From Megamerina dolium (lineage: Eukaryota > Arthropoda > Insecta > Diptera > Megamerinidae): a stretch of 64,000 nt of DNA. Shown one piece after another: positions 37,511-48,146 of this stretch (position 1 is the stretch's first letter; each line of letters starts with the position of its first letter). The position numbers were made by a program, and so were the translations under genes. The stretch covers positions 88,175,671 through 88,239,670 of the forward strand of contig OY978525.1 of the NCBI GenBank assembly GCA_963854835.1, written 5' to 3'. A model generated the notes under the pieces. The model saw nothing but the letters and a program-made list of their open reading frames with translations, searched no databases and was not told the origin of the DNA.

Positions 37511-37737
37511 GAGAATATATTACATTTTTTACAGTTAATTTACACTATTATCTACTGGAACTCTGATTCAACTAACGGTATTGCTATATCCGAAGAAGCA
37601 GAAAAGCTTGATGTTTCCGTTTAGTTAGAATATGTAAATCTTAATTTTTTAGTAGGCTGTTTACTTTATAAAAGTATTTTCTCTTTATTCTGTGTTATTC
37701 AATATTGCTCGAAATGTAGACTTATAATTGGAATATA

Positions 37738-38583
37738 TCAGGTGTAGTAAAAAGTAATCCATTATTTTTCCAATAGATGGCTTTAATAATTGGTATCTCG
37801 CGCTGTATAAGTGCGATCGGGTTACGTTAGAAAGATAGGATTTCGTACTAAATAAACTTTTCAGTCAGTTTTTGTGATTGCTTGACTCAGTATTGTTTGA
37901 GCACTCGTTAAAGATGGACACCAGTAAAGAGAAAATACGAAAATACAGTTTTTCTTCGATAAAGGCGAAAACGCCAACCAGACAGCTGAAAATGTGAATA
38001 GTGTTTATTGTCCTGATACTGTAACAGCCAATCACGTGCAATTTTGGTTTCGTCAACTTCGTTCCGGTAATTTTGATGTCAAAGATGCACCACGCTCTTT
38101 AAGTTCAATTGTCGGAAATATCGATAAAATAATAGAACGACGAGTTTGATCGTCATGTAAGCACTGTTTCTGATTTGGAACCATTTAAATAAGGCTGGAT
38201 ACAAAAAGAAGCTCGATGTATGGGTGCCATAAGAGTGCCATAAGAGCGAATCGCTGGTAAAAATCTATCCATTTCTGAAGCGGATGGTTACTTGTGATGA
38301 AAAGTGGGTCACTTACGACAACGTCAAGTGAAAACGGTCGTGGTCGAATCGCGGTGAGCCGGCGCAAACGGTGGCCAAGCCAGGATTGACGGTCAGGAGG
38401 GTTTTGCCATGTGTTTGGTGGGATTGGCAGGGATTGAGCTGCTCCCCTATGGCCAAATACGGACCTGTACTGAGGAAAGCTTGTGAATATCGACTGTCCC
38501 AGTTTTTTGCCAACATTCTAATTATGCTATCTAAAACCTTCAATTTAATGCAAAAATAATGGATTTGTTTTTACTAAGCCTTA
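37738..38583 (+). pseudogene. Internally deleted mariner (irritans-like) with inverted repeats
   Basis: The left end TCAGGTGTAGTAAAAAGTAA and the reverse complement of the right end TAAGGCTTAGTAAAAACAAA match over about 30 bp with few differences, each bounded by TA (37736-37737 and 38584-38585). The coding strand starts at ATG 37914 (MDTSKEKI), has an early frameshift, then DKGENANQTAENVN, HVQFWFRQLRSGNFDVKDAP, and RMVTCDEKWVTYDN with the first catalytic D (around 38295). It ends with PAQTVAKPGLTVRRVLPCVW. The parts with the second and third catalytic acids are deleted. At 846 bp it is well short of the ~1.3 kb usual for mariners. Confidence 0.85.
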
Positions 38584-38773
38584 TATGTAGTATGAGCAGT
38601 CCACACACGCGAATATATACAAATACATATAACACCATGACAGCCAGTGAGAGAGAAGGAAACATCATATTACATTAAAATTCAATATCATATATGATGC
38701 AATACTATGGACTAGCATGATGGATCAATTGTCACAATATTTGATTTGAGTGCAGTACCAGTGCGAATATCAA

Positions 38774-38796
38774 CAGCAGCAGCAGCAGCAGCAGCA
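38774..38796. repeat. (CAG)n microsatellite
   Basis: About seven CAG units, followed by CACTAGTGGCAGCAG. Confidence 0.9.
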
Positions 38797-39073
38797 CTAG
38801 TGGCAGCAGGTATTAATTTTGTATGTTACTACAATAATAATGATATAACATAAACAAGCAAGCCATGAATGTTTATTTATTCACACAGACATTACATATA
38901 TAACATACATGCTCGCATATAACTAGTTTAATTTTATAAGGTGTGTCCCTCCCACCAAAAAAAAAGTTGTAAATATTTGTTAAAAGACAATGAGGATACA
39001 GCAACATAAACATACGCACATTTTGTTGTACTCGTAAATTTATATTAAAGCGTGTTGGTGCTTTTTTATGTAT

Positions 39074-39095
39074 CGTGTGTGTGTGTGTGTGTGTG
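39074..39095. repeat. (GT)n microsatellite
   Basis: About ten GT units. Confidence 0.9.
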
Positions 39096-41700
39096 ATCTT
39101 GCGGTTTCAAGAACAATTTCTTGCGCAAATCATTCATTTGAACAGCATAAAATTGCTCATATAAGCAAAAAAAAAAAAGTACAGGCCCTCATACAAGCCA
39201 ATTTGATGGAGAATGATATGTACAAGGACATAAATTTTATTTTAATTTTTTTTTTCATTTTTTTGTTTGTTTATTTTACTATTTTTATGTTTTTAGCTTT
39301 TATTATTTTAGGTTTTTTTTTTTGTTTTTTCGCTCTAAAAAAACTTTGCTGGCTAATGGTTTTCTTGTTTTTCTTGTATTAAATACTATGTGGTATACAT
39401 AGTATTGTATATGTAGCTTTGGAATTATACCCTAGGTCGTCGCTAAAACAACACAACAGTATAATAGGATGGTTTTGATAATAATACTAATAAATGAAAC
39501 GTGATTGATTACCTGTAAAACTTTTTGACAACATTTTTAGACGTTTTATTTGTTATTTCTTTGTAGTTTCTACTCGCCTCTGCCTTTACTAAGAGCGTTT
39601 CTGCTATTCGATGTGATACACCTCAGCATTAAACCCTCCCTTGTATGTATTGTATTATCATTATGCAATGGTGTAAATTTCAGTTCAGTTTACGTTCACT
39701 GATTGACTGACAGACTAGCAGAGAGATACGACTATTGATGAAAGTGAGTGAAATGGATGTTACCATGTTACCGCCATATATTTACATATTTCTGCATGTT
39801 GTTCACTTTTTTCAAGGAAATACAAAGAAATTACTTTTTGCTACTTTTTTATAAGCTCATTGTTTAAGACTGTTACAACTACGTACCTTCTTACCGTAGG
39901 CAAATACATATTGTATATATTGTATGTACATATTCAGAAAGTTATAGTAACCACAACAAAATATCGGTTTATATTCATTATTCAATCCCACTGTCCAATG
40001 TTTTTCAATAGAGTTTCAAAGCAATTGATAGGAAGATAATTCGATTTCGTAATTCTACTTTGCGAAGATTTGATTTATCCCTCATTGAACACTCACTGAA
40101 TGAAGTTATGCCTTAGTATCTCGATTATGGTGTTTGTTGCTCAAAATGTGCTGAATAATTAACTTAACCTTCAAAGTTCTCATTACCTGAATGTGTGTCA
40201 TGTTTCTCTGGAGTGAATCTTTCATAAGCATCTCTCGGTTACTGTTTATAAGAGTAGCAACGAATTTTCCAGTCGATACGAAATTAGATATTTGTACGAG
40301 CTTTGAAAAATGTAAATGCCTTTCTCACTCATTTAGTACGTATCCTATTACTCTTATTACTCATTCGTGAACATGGTGTTCATCCCGAAAATCTTTGTTT
40401 CTCATCGATTGTTCGTATGTAATCCATTTAACAAGTATTTAATTTGGCCAAAATGTAAACTTTCCAAAAGATTACACAACATTTACGGAATTAATGCAAT
40501 TACAATACAAATACCAACCAATATTGTTAATCACTGAGTTGACTTTGATGATGACAATGTCATTGATGATACTGAAAATGAATTTGATATAAATAATGCA
40601 AATTGATATTTTCTGGTGCAAATCGGACAAACGTTTGAATATATTTATAGGATATCAATATTGCGTTTTCCGTACTACGTACAATCATATATTTTCATCA
40701 AGCACCAGCACGGATATAATTCCCATATGGTTTTTACACTATTAGTCTTGGTGCATTCATGGAAACGCATTACAGACAGATTTGAACTCAGAGTACATTA
40801 TATAAAATGATCACAGTTATCACAATCAAATGTATTGGATAATAGCAGAACTGGTCAATTTTCAAAGCACAAGTAGCTAAACAAATATTTGAAAGTGGTG
40901 CTGCAAACAAAGTTTTATTTTGTTTTAAAATTTGTGTAAAATCCATTGTTCAAATTTTAACTTCTAGCTAGTCTTTATACAGTGGTTCGAGCTATTCGGC
41001 AACACTATGCTATTCTAATTGAATTTTATAATTTATAATCTAGCTTTTTGCAATACTCAGTGCATATATGTCAAACATTTACTCAATTCGTATATGTGTG
41101 TCAGATGAGATCTTCCACGTTCAAATGAATATGCAATAAAACAGTCCGCAAAGTCACGAATAATTGAACATTTCCTACAACAACAAATAATAATCATATA
41201 TATGTACATTCATCAGTCATCATCATCATTTTCAGCGTCATTATCCATTCTCATATACCTCATAAATGGTTTATATTCGTATTAACTTATCTGGTATATG
41301 TACTTGCAGAATGAGAAGTCACACTTATGCACATTCATAGTATAATTATGCTACATGAACAATAGTCACGTAGTGTTTACAATAATGATACATGTATGTA
41401 TGTATATGAATGTGTATTGTGAATGCATGTTTGTGCTTATGTATGCATGTGTCTGATAGTTCATAACTTTAATACAAATTACATTATGATGCTTTTGACT
41501 GCAATCCAAATGTATAATTTTTCATTTAATTTATATGGAAATTATTAGTAATTATATTTTATAAAAACCCATATGTCCATATTTATGTGTAAGTCAGTTT
41601 CCAAATAATGTCAGATCTACTTCCATACACGTGACTATTACTAAATTTCCAAGTATTATATCTCCTGCATTATATTACATTTTTATAAATTTCAAACTAA

Positions 41701-41993
41701 AAAAAAATAAATATGTGGCACTTAAAGCCCGGAATTGCTTAATTGGCCGATCTTCTCTTCCATTACTGTTGTGCGTGTTAAATTTTGGACAGTATTAGAA
41801 GAGACCTACTTATTTTAGCCGGTTCCGAACGGCAGAACCCTTGTGACATCACTTTTTCTGAGCTTTGTCACAGAGTTCTTTTAGAAGCTTTTTCATGGAA
41901 AGTTGTTACTGTCGGAACAATTGCCGTTCGAACGAAAAATCTTTTCGATAATAAATTTGTTATGCATCAGCCAACCACTGAGCTACGGCACCC
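41701..41993 (-). mobile_element. tRNA-derived SINE with deleted B-box region
   Basis: Flanked by a 12-bp direct repeat ATTTCAAACTAA at 41689-41700 and 41994-42005. Both ends are present (3' tail at the left, CTGAGCTACGGCACCC head at the right), but about 45 bp between ATGCATCAGCC and AACCACTGAG are gone. The deletion removes the B box and anticodon arm. This copy should not be transcribed from its own promoter. Confidence 0.9.
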
Positions 41994-42005
41994 ATTTCAA
42001 ACTAA

Positions 42006-42559
42006 TGTAATCATTATTAACAATTATACATTTGAGTTGTTTTTTACCAGATATTGGTACTAATATCCCGAAAAATGACTCACCACCATTTTCCAGACAC
42101 TGCATTAGAATATTTTATATATTTTCTATCCTCTTAACACTTGAAACCTAGATTTAATATATTGTAATAGATATTATTGTATATTGAGCAAATTTAATTC
42201 TTTTTTGAAATAAAATTTAGAAATTTTAACTATAATTTTTCTTATTTTACAGAAAAAGCAAAAAAAAAATTGTATGTGAAATGTGTTATGGAGTTTTGCT
42301 TGTAAAGTGTACATTCGCTATTTCATATCGGAGGTGATTTATCGAAATCAGAGGAAAACAATGTGTATTACAACATAATATTTTTATTTGTTTTAACTAT
42401 ATGTAATTTTGAAAATATGTGGTTTCGATAAATTTTGCTTGAAAATGCATTGCACATAATGTGTCCATTTGTATGACGGGTTCCTCCAAAATTTACTTGT
42501 AATTTTGTTCCTAAATCTAGTATAAATTAGATCCTACACTCAAAGAGTCAAAGAAGTGC
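42006..42559. other. AT-rich DNA, nothing recognised
   Basis: No coding or repeat signal identified. Confidence 0.5.
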
Positions 42560-42920
42560 TGAGTTTGTGTTTCCGTCTGTAACACTCATAAGGAGAGGTG
42601 GTGGATATGGAAAAGTATATACCACCTGACTAGATTTAGCCTCACCTGTCTGTTTATTCGCCCAATATGTTGTATTTATAGAGCGATAGAGCTGAAAATT
42701 TGGACATGAGAATATTTTCATGAATAAGCGGTATCGAATGATACACACCACACCTGCCTTCCACAAAAAAGTATTTTGTTGAATGGATTGTTTAATACTA
42801 TTCGTGGAAAAATATAACAACTTGAGCGGATAAATACCGCGCCTGCCTCCAAACACAAAGAATTGTCTCTTGTAACATTTTCTGTATATTTGCTTCACTG
42901 AATCCTGTCCTCTCAAAATT
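42560..42920 (-). repeat. Possible fragment of a second DINE/mini-me-like repeat family
   Basis: On the minus strand it contains CAAATTTTCAGCTCTATCG, then TTGGGCGAATAAACAGACAG and GGCTAAATCTAGTCAGGTGG. This word order is like the (GTCY) region and GGCTAAATC motif that I recall from dipteran mini-me-like repeats. A 122-codon open frame runs through it but has no domain. Identification is from remembered sequence style. Confidence 0.35.
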
Positions 42921-43149
42921 CCCTCTTTGGTGGGTATACCTTAATATCAGGCATCACAACGATAATGATATTAAAAAAGTTTTCAAAAGAGTTTGCTATA
43001 TTTTCAGTTCTACTCAGAGAAGAATATTGCTCAAGCCTTTGAAATAATCTATATTGACATTCTGTATATGGCAACAGTCAAGTGATCTTTTCGAGCTATG
43101 GTAAGATTTAATATATTCGTCGGATTACCATCTCTACAGCACTGGCTTA

Positions 43150-43518
43150 AAATAAATAAATAAATATGTGGCAATTAAAGCCCTAAAGGGCTCATTGGCC
43201 GAGCTTCTCTTCCATTACTGTTGTGCGTCTTAAATTTTGGACAATATTAGAAGGGGCCTACTAATTTTAGCCGGTTCCGAACGGCAGAACACTTGCGACA
43301 TCACTTTTTCTGAGCTTTGTCACAGAGTTCTTTTTTAGAAGCTTTTTCATGGCAAGTTGTTACTGTCGGAAGAATTGCCAATTGCTTACCGACAGGTGGG
43401 TACCTTTCGAAAGAAAAATCTTATCGATATTAAATTTGTTATGCATCAGCCGGGGATTGAACCACGTCCTAGAGATCAGAAGGCGAACACACTAACCATT
43501 GAGCTACAGTACCCACAC
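43150..43518 (-). mobile_element. tRNA-derived SINE with 14-bp target duplication
   Basis: Flanked by ACAGCACTGGCTTA at 43136-43149 and 43519-43532, so both ends are defined (369 bp). The tail at the left edge is AAATAAATAAATAAATATG on the plus strand. The B box (43454-43463, minus strand) is intact; the head reads GGTACTGTAGCTCAATGG with small changes. No protein is encoded. Confidence 0.92.
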
Positions 43519-43532
43519 ACAGCACTGGCTTA

Positions 43533-44602
43533 CCTATTAAAATTACTTAAACAAAGTTCCTGAAATTTCTATAGCAATGTCATAATGGGAGAAAGTGGGC
43601 CAACATCACATCAAAATTGAATGATTTTATCGCCGTCACTGTTGTGAACTTTTTGATAAGTCTTAAATATTAAAACAATAATTTGCATTATATTTGATTG
43701 CATATTCTCGTACATTATTGTTGTGGTTAGTGTTGTTGTTGTTGTTGTTCTCTTTGATTTTCTGAGTTTCATATAATGAGCATGATTTTATTCTTCCCTA
43801 ACGAAGTGTAGGTATTATAGTACATGATGTTATTAACATACGTGTGTGCGTGTGTACTCTCTACAGATAATAAAAAATAATGAAGCCACATAACGTGCCA
43901 TGCATTTTTATGAAACTTATTTTATTTTCATTTCTTTTTTTTTTATATCAATTTTTTTGATTCGATATATGTTAATATGTATGTATTATACGTATGTATT
44001 ATATATTTCCTGATTGTAATCGATATAATGGAATATGCGCATGCAATCAAGAGATAAGGTCCATTATGATATCACTTGCATCGATTCCAGAAGAAATATA
44101 CATATGTACATATGTATATTTACATATATTCAATCTCGGATACCCTAACGATTTCACACACGTTACAAGTAAATTGCTTGTTAAAATCAACTCTCAAATA
44201 AAGATGCGTACGAGACGTATTATGGATCACGTACACGAACATTAACTCATGTTGACGGAAGTGAATTATTGGATCTCACCCATAGATGTTCGATGGCTAC
44301 TAAAAACAACTTTTTCTTATTTATCATTTCAGAAACACAAAGTCACATTTTTCTTACAAATTTGTTTAGAATTTTAGGTTTACCAACATTGACTTCTGCT
44401 TCTTAACTGCATTAACTGTACTTCTCGAATAGCCTTTAGTAAAAGTAAAAATGATGTAAAATAAATTGTTTTTAAAATTATCGTATATACCGATATCCTT
44501 AAGACTGGAAATATACCACCGGCCGACACGTGTTTGCACACATGAGCAAAATCTTTATATTCTCAAATCGTTTCAAATTAATATTACTGGTACGACTTTT
44601 TT
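43533..44602. other. AT-rich DNA, nothing recognised
   Basis: A short GTT repeat near 43730-43750. No gene recognised. Confidence 0.5.
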
Positions 44603-44850
44603 TTATATCAAAAAATTTTCTTCTGAATTAAAAACGTAAATTTTCCAATGTAAAATTATATACTTAATCCGAATATGATAAAATAAAATATGAAAAAATA
44701 AAATACCGCGTTCAATTGCTTTGATATTTCGGTTAAAACGTTTGCCATGCTTGTCACTAAAATCACCAGGATTGGGCGGGAAGAAATCCAAATGGTTTTG
44801 ATAAAATGCTCAGTTTTAGCACGTTTTCAAGCTGACGTTATGTTAGGATC
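44603..44850 (-). pseudogene. Protein-like remnant of a multicopy arthropod family (tentative)
   Basis: The minus strand reads HNVSLKTC, then (after stops) HLDFFPPNPGDFSDKHGKRF followed by NRNIKAIER. I recall a repetitive arthropod protein with a similar series (CNMSLK...SHLDFFP.N.G..SDEHGERFH.DI). I cannot name the family. Upstream codons are broken by stops and downstream sequence degenerates. Confidence 0.3.
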
Positions 44851-45181
44851 ATCAGTAAGCAAATTTCACTGCTTCAGGGACCAATCATTTCTGCGGTATC
44901 TTTCGAAATTTGCGAATCGCGAACCAACCCATTGAAATCTGCTTAGGTCACAAAATGTGTAAGTAGCCTAGGTTCGTCTGATGTAATAGGTTAATAGAAG
45001 AAGAACATGAAAGCTACAAGAAAATGTCTTTCGTGGCAGCTGTTAGAATGGATTCTTCTTTGTCGTTAAGGCTGTAGAATATGCAGCACTTTTGTGACGG
45101 CCCTCTTTCTATAGCCTCTGCAACACATAAAAGGTTTTCATCGTGCAAAGAACCTAATAAATTTATAATCGGAGAAATTTG

Positions 45182-46587
45182 AAAAAAAAAAATCTCCTTA
45201 CAGTCGGCTGGGGCCGACCAAACTATACCCTGCATATGTAGATTTATATATAAAAAGTTTACTCGAATATCCAACTTTTCTTTTATTTCCACTTTTCGAG
45301 AAACAATTTTTGCATATACTACTAATTTACACCCGAAATATGGTTGACTTTGACGAAGTAAAAGGATTTTAAGATAATTCCGAGGCTTAGTATGGGAGCT
45401 ATATAAAAAGTGGGCGTGGCTTACCGCTTTCTAGTAAATCCAATTAATTTTTCCACACCTTAAATTTGGTGTCCTACGTTGAATAGTTTCTAAGTTATGG
45501 TGGTTAACATTTTTGTTTAATTTCCTCAACTTTGTATGGGAGCCCCAATAAGAAGTGGGCGTGGTACGCTGATTTTTTGCCAGATTATTTCCGACTACCA
45601 TATTAACCTAAGTGTTAATTATGATTGTTCTAGACAGAAGGATGCAGAAGTTACAGCTGTTTCAATTTAAAATTTGTATGGGGGCTACGATAAACAGTTG
45701 GCGTGGTGCGCCCATTTCCTGTGAGTTTAATTGCTTGTACAATACTAATCCATACCTTAAATCTCGTTGTCCTAGGATAAATGGTTTGTAAGCTATGGAG
45801 CTTACAATTTTAGTTTAATTCCCTCGACTTTGTATGGGAGACCCATGAAGGAGTAGGCCTGGCACACTGATTTTCTGCCAGATTATTTCCGAATACGATA
45901 TTAATTTAAGTGTCAATTATAGTTATTCTAGACACAAGATTGCCGAAGTTACAGATGTTTCAATTTAAAAGAAGTACATACACTTTGTATGAGAGCTACG
46001 CTAAAAAGTAGGCGTGGCTCAACCACTTTTGGCGAGGTTATATAATAGTATAATATAAGTCTATGTGCAAAATATTGTTGTCCCAAGTGGTATATTATGT
46101 GAGTTATACCAAGTTAAAAATTTTGAAAATTTCGAGGTTAGTCGCTTTGAATGCTTGGTGTGGGCGTGGTTATTGACCGATCATGCCCAATATCAATCCC
46201 CTCCGTACCCTTGGATCATAGGTTACTTGTGCCAAATTTCATCGAAATAGCTCAATATTTACTCAAGTTATCGTGCGAACCAGCCAGGTGACAGACAGAC
46301 GGACGGACGGACGGACGGACGGACGGACGGACGGACATCGTTAAATCGAAAATTTAATCGACGCTGATCACGAATATATATCTATGTCTATATCTCCGGA
46401 GATTCCTTCACGGACGGACGGACGGACGGACGGACGGACGGACGGACGGACATCGTTAAATCGAAAATTTAATCGACGCTGATCACGAATATATATCTAT
46501 GTTTATATCTCCGGAGATTCCTTCAAGTGGACACAAACATCTGACCGAAATGAATATACCATGCATATTGCATTATGCAGGGTATAA
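45182..46587 (+). mobile_element. DINE-1/mini-me-like repeat with expanded GGAC tracts
   Basis: It starts ATCTCCTTACAGTCGGCTGG (hairpin GTCGGC-TGGG-GCCGAC) and TATACCCTGCATATG. Boxes of the GGCGTGG type recur near 45410, 45556, 45700, 45855, 46010 and 46161, that is, every 144-155 bp. Then come a (GGAC)n tract, TCTCCGGAGATT and the terminal ATTGCATTATGCAGGGTATA. A 115-bp segment that includes the GGAC tract is tandemly duplicated (46300-46525). Non-coding. It is paired in inverted orientation with 48147-50088. Confidence 0.88.
46300..46525. repeat. 115-bp tandem duplication containing two (GGAC)n tracts
   Basis: CATCGTTAAATCG occurs at 46336 and again at 46451, and the following bases to GAGATTCCTTCA repeat almost exactly. 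Each unit begins with about nine to ten GGAC repeats. Confidence 0.92.
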
Positions 46588-46699
46588 AAATACTTTGGTG
46601 AAAATTGGAAACCTTATAAAATATATGTTTTAATTTTTAAAGCTCCACGATGTTTAGTATTTTTTTTTTTTTTGAGCCATCGAAAGTGAATTAGTAAAC

Positions 46700-47345
46700 A
46701 TGGAAAAAATTGGTCACGGTTATGTAAATCAATACTTTAATTTGAAAGGTCTCAGTCCAACGAATATTAAAGTCGAACTAGATTCTACCCTGTGGGAGTC
46801 CGCTCCTTCATTTACGACCATAAAATATTGGGTGGCAGAGTTTTAACGAGGTCGTACGAGCTGCCAAGACGAACACCGCAATGGTCGACCAATTCAGGTG
46901 GCCACGCCAGAAACGGTTAAGAAAATCCAGAAAATGGTATTCGATTGCCGGCTGAAGGTGTGTGAGCTATTTGAAATTATTCTTATTATTAGGCATTTCA
47001 AAAAGTGCTATGACAGAAAATTTGGAGATGAAAAAGCTGTGTGCAAGATGGGTGCCGCGTTTGCTCACAATAAAACAAAAACTCGCATTGCTTCAGCACT
47101 CACCTTATTCGCCAGATTTAGCTCCTTCGGATTACTTTCTATTTCCAAATTTGAAAAATGGCTTGGTAGTAGAAGATATGCAAACAATGAAGAGGTGGAG
47201 TCTGCGGTAGATGTCTAGGTAGATGTCTGCGGTAGATGTCTATTTGAATGAGCTAGATAATTCATATTAAAAACAGTGTATCGAAGCTTTACAATATCGC
47301 TGGGAAAAGTGTGTAGAGCCAAAAGGAGATCATGTTGAGGAATAA
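46700..47345 (+). pseudogene. Internally deleted mariner transposase
   Basis: ATG at 46700 opens MEKIGHGYVNQYFNLKGLSP and runs to KYWVAEF, then a stop (46844-46846), after which the same frame continues RGRTSCQDEHRNGRPIQ and TVKKIQKMVFD. A frameshift leads to GISKSAMTENLEMKKLCARW. The sequence then jumps directly to QHSPYSPDLAPSDYFLF, so the central catalytic part with the first two acids is deleted while the third (in APSDY) remains. The C-terminus (ALQYRWEKCVEPKGDHVEE) ends at a stop at 47343-47345. It lies between two inverted DINE-like repeats. No inverted repeats recognised. Confidence 0.85.
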
Positions 47346-47636
47346 AGAAAAAATTTCCCAAATTTGTAGTGTTTTCGCCATCGTATCACCCTCACAATCA
47401 TTATTATCTACCCATTGCCTAAAATCAATCGAGGAAAACTGCTGTTTAGCCAACGCCTGCGTTCATAGCGAAGTAGCCAAGTGTTCAAATCATCAAAACG
47501 ACAACAATTTTATTCTTAAATTTATATTTACTTTTTTTCGTTTTAAAAATATTAATTATATAAAATATAATTAAACACAACATAAATTTCTTACATTAAA
47601 AAAATTATTGAATTATTAATTGATATATTTACAATT

Positions 47637-47772
47637 TCCGACAGGTGGGCAATAATTATTTGAAAGAGAAGTCCTTTAGATATATTAAAGTTGTATTACC
47701 GCAGACGGGGATCGAGAAATCACAACCTACAGCTTACAAGTCGAGCGCAACAACTACTGAGCTACAGATCTA
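47637..47772 (-). mobile_element. tRNA-derived SINE fragment (head half)
   Basis: TTCCGACAGGTGGG at the left and ACTACTGAGCTACAG at the right match the head half of the SINE, with many substitutions between (GGGGATCGAGAAATCACAACCT replaces the B-box area). The 3' half is absent. Confidence 0.6.
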
Positions 47773-48146
47773 TATAAAAATACTGCAAATATTTACATAC
47801 ATCTTTAGCAATTAACAATGACAACCTCAAAATCAGTTTGCCTCTTTTTTTCAATTTAACGCTGCTGTGCGAAGAGAGTGAACTATAAAATTGTGGAGAT
47901 AAATCAGGTTGGCTCTTTCTTCATTTCAAAAAAGTCCGTAGTCGGGTTTTGATCACGCAGATTTTGTTGGGATGGTATTTGTCAACGCCAGAAGACGTGT
48001 GTCGCGCACTGCCCATATAAAGTTTGCATGGGTTAGCAGCCCTAATTCCATTATATTTCGGCCCCCTATATTTAGCTCTTTTTCTCTCTCTCTCCCGTTC
48101 TCTTCAACTATTCTCCTTTTACTTTATACTCTTCACCTCACTTTAT
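47773..48146. other. Unassigned spacer within the inverted-repeat block
   Basis: Contains a pyrimidine-rich stretch near 48070-48140. No gene or repeat recognised. Confidence 0.45.

Larger units (their letters stand above)
38584..41688. other. AT-rich DNA with CAG and GT repeats
   Basis: No supported gene. A short CAG tract with possible splice borders (38756-38809) is discussed as a finding. A GT tract lies at 39074-39095. Confidence 0.5.

Noticed and set aside
42548..42916. 122-codon minus-strand frame as a gene
   Set aside because: No domain or fold recognised, and part of it resembles a repeat tail.
46285..46460. CRISPR-like regularly spaced repeats
   Set aside because: The repeats are a GGAC microsatellite and a 115-bp tandem duplication in a eukaryotic transposon; there are no spacers.
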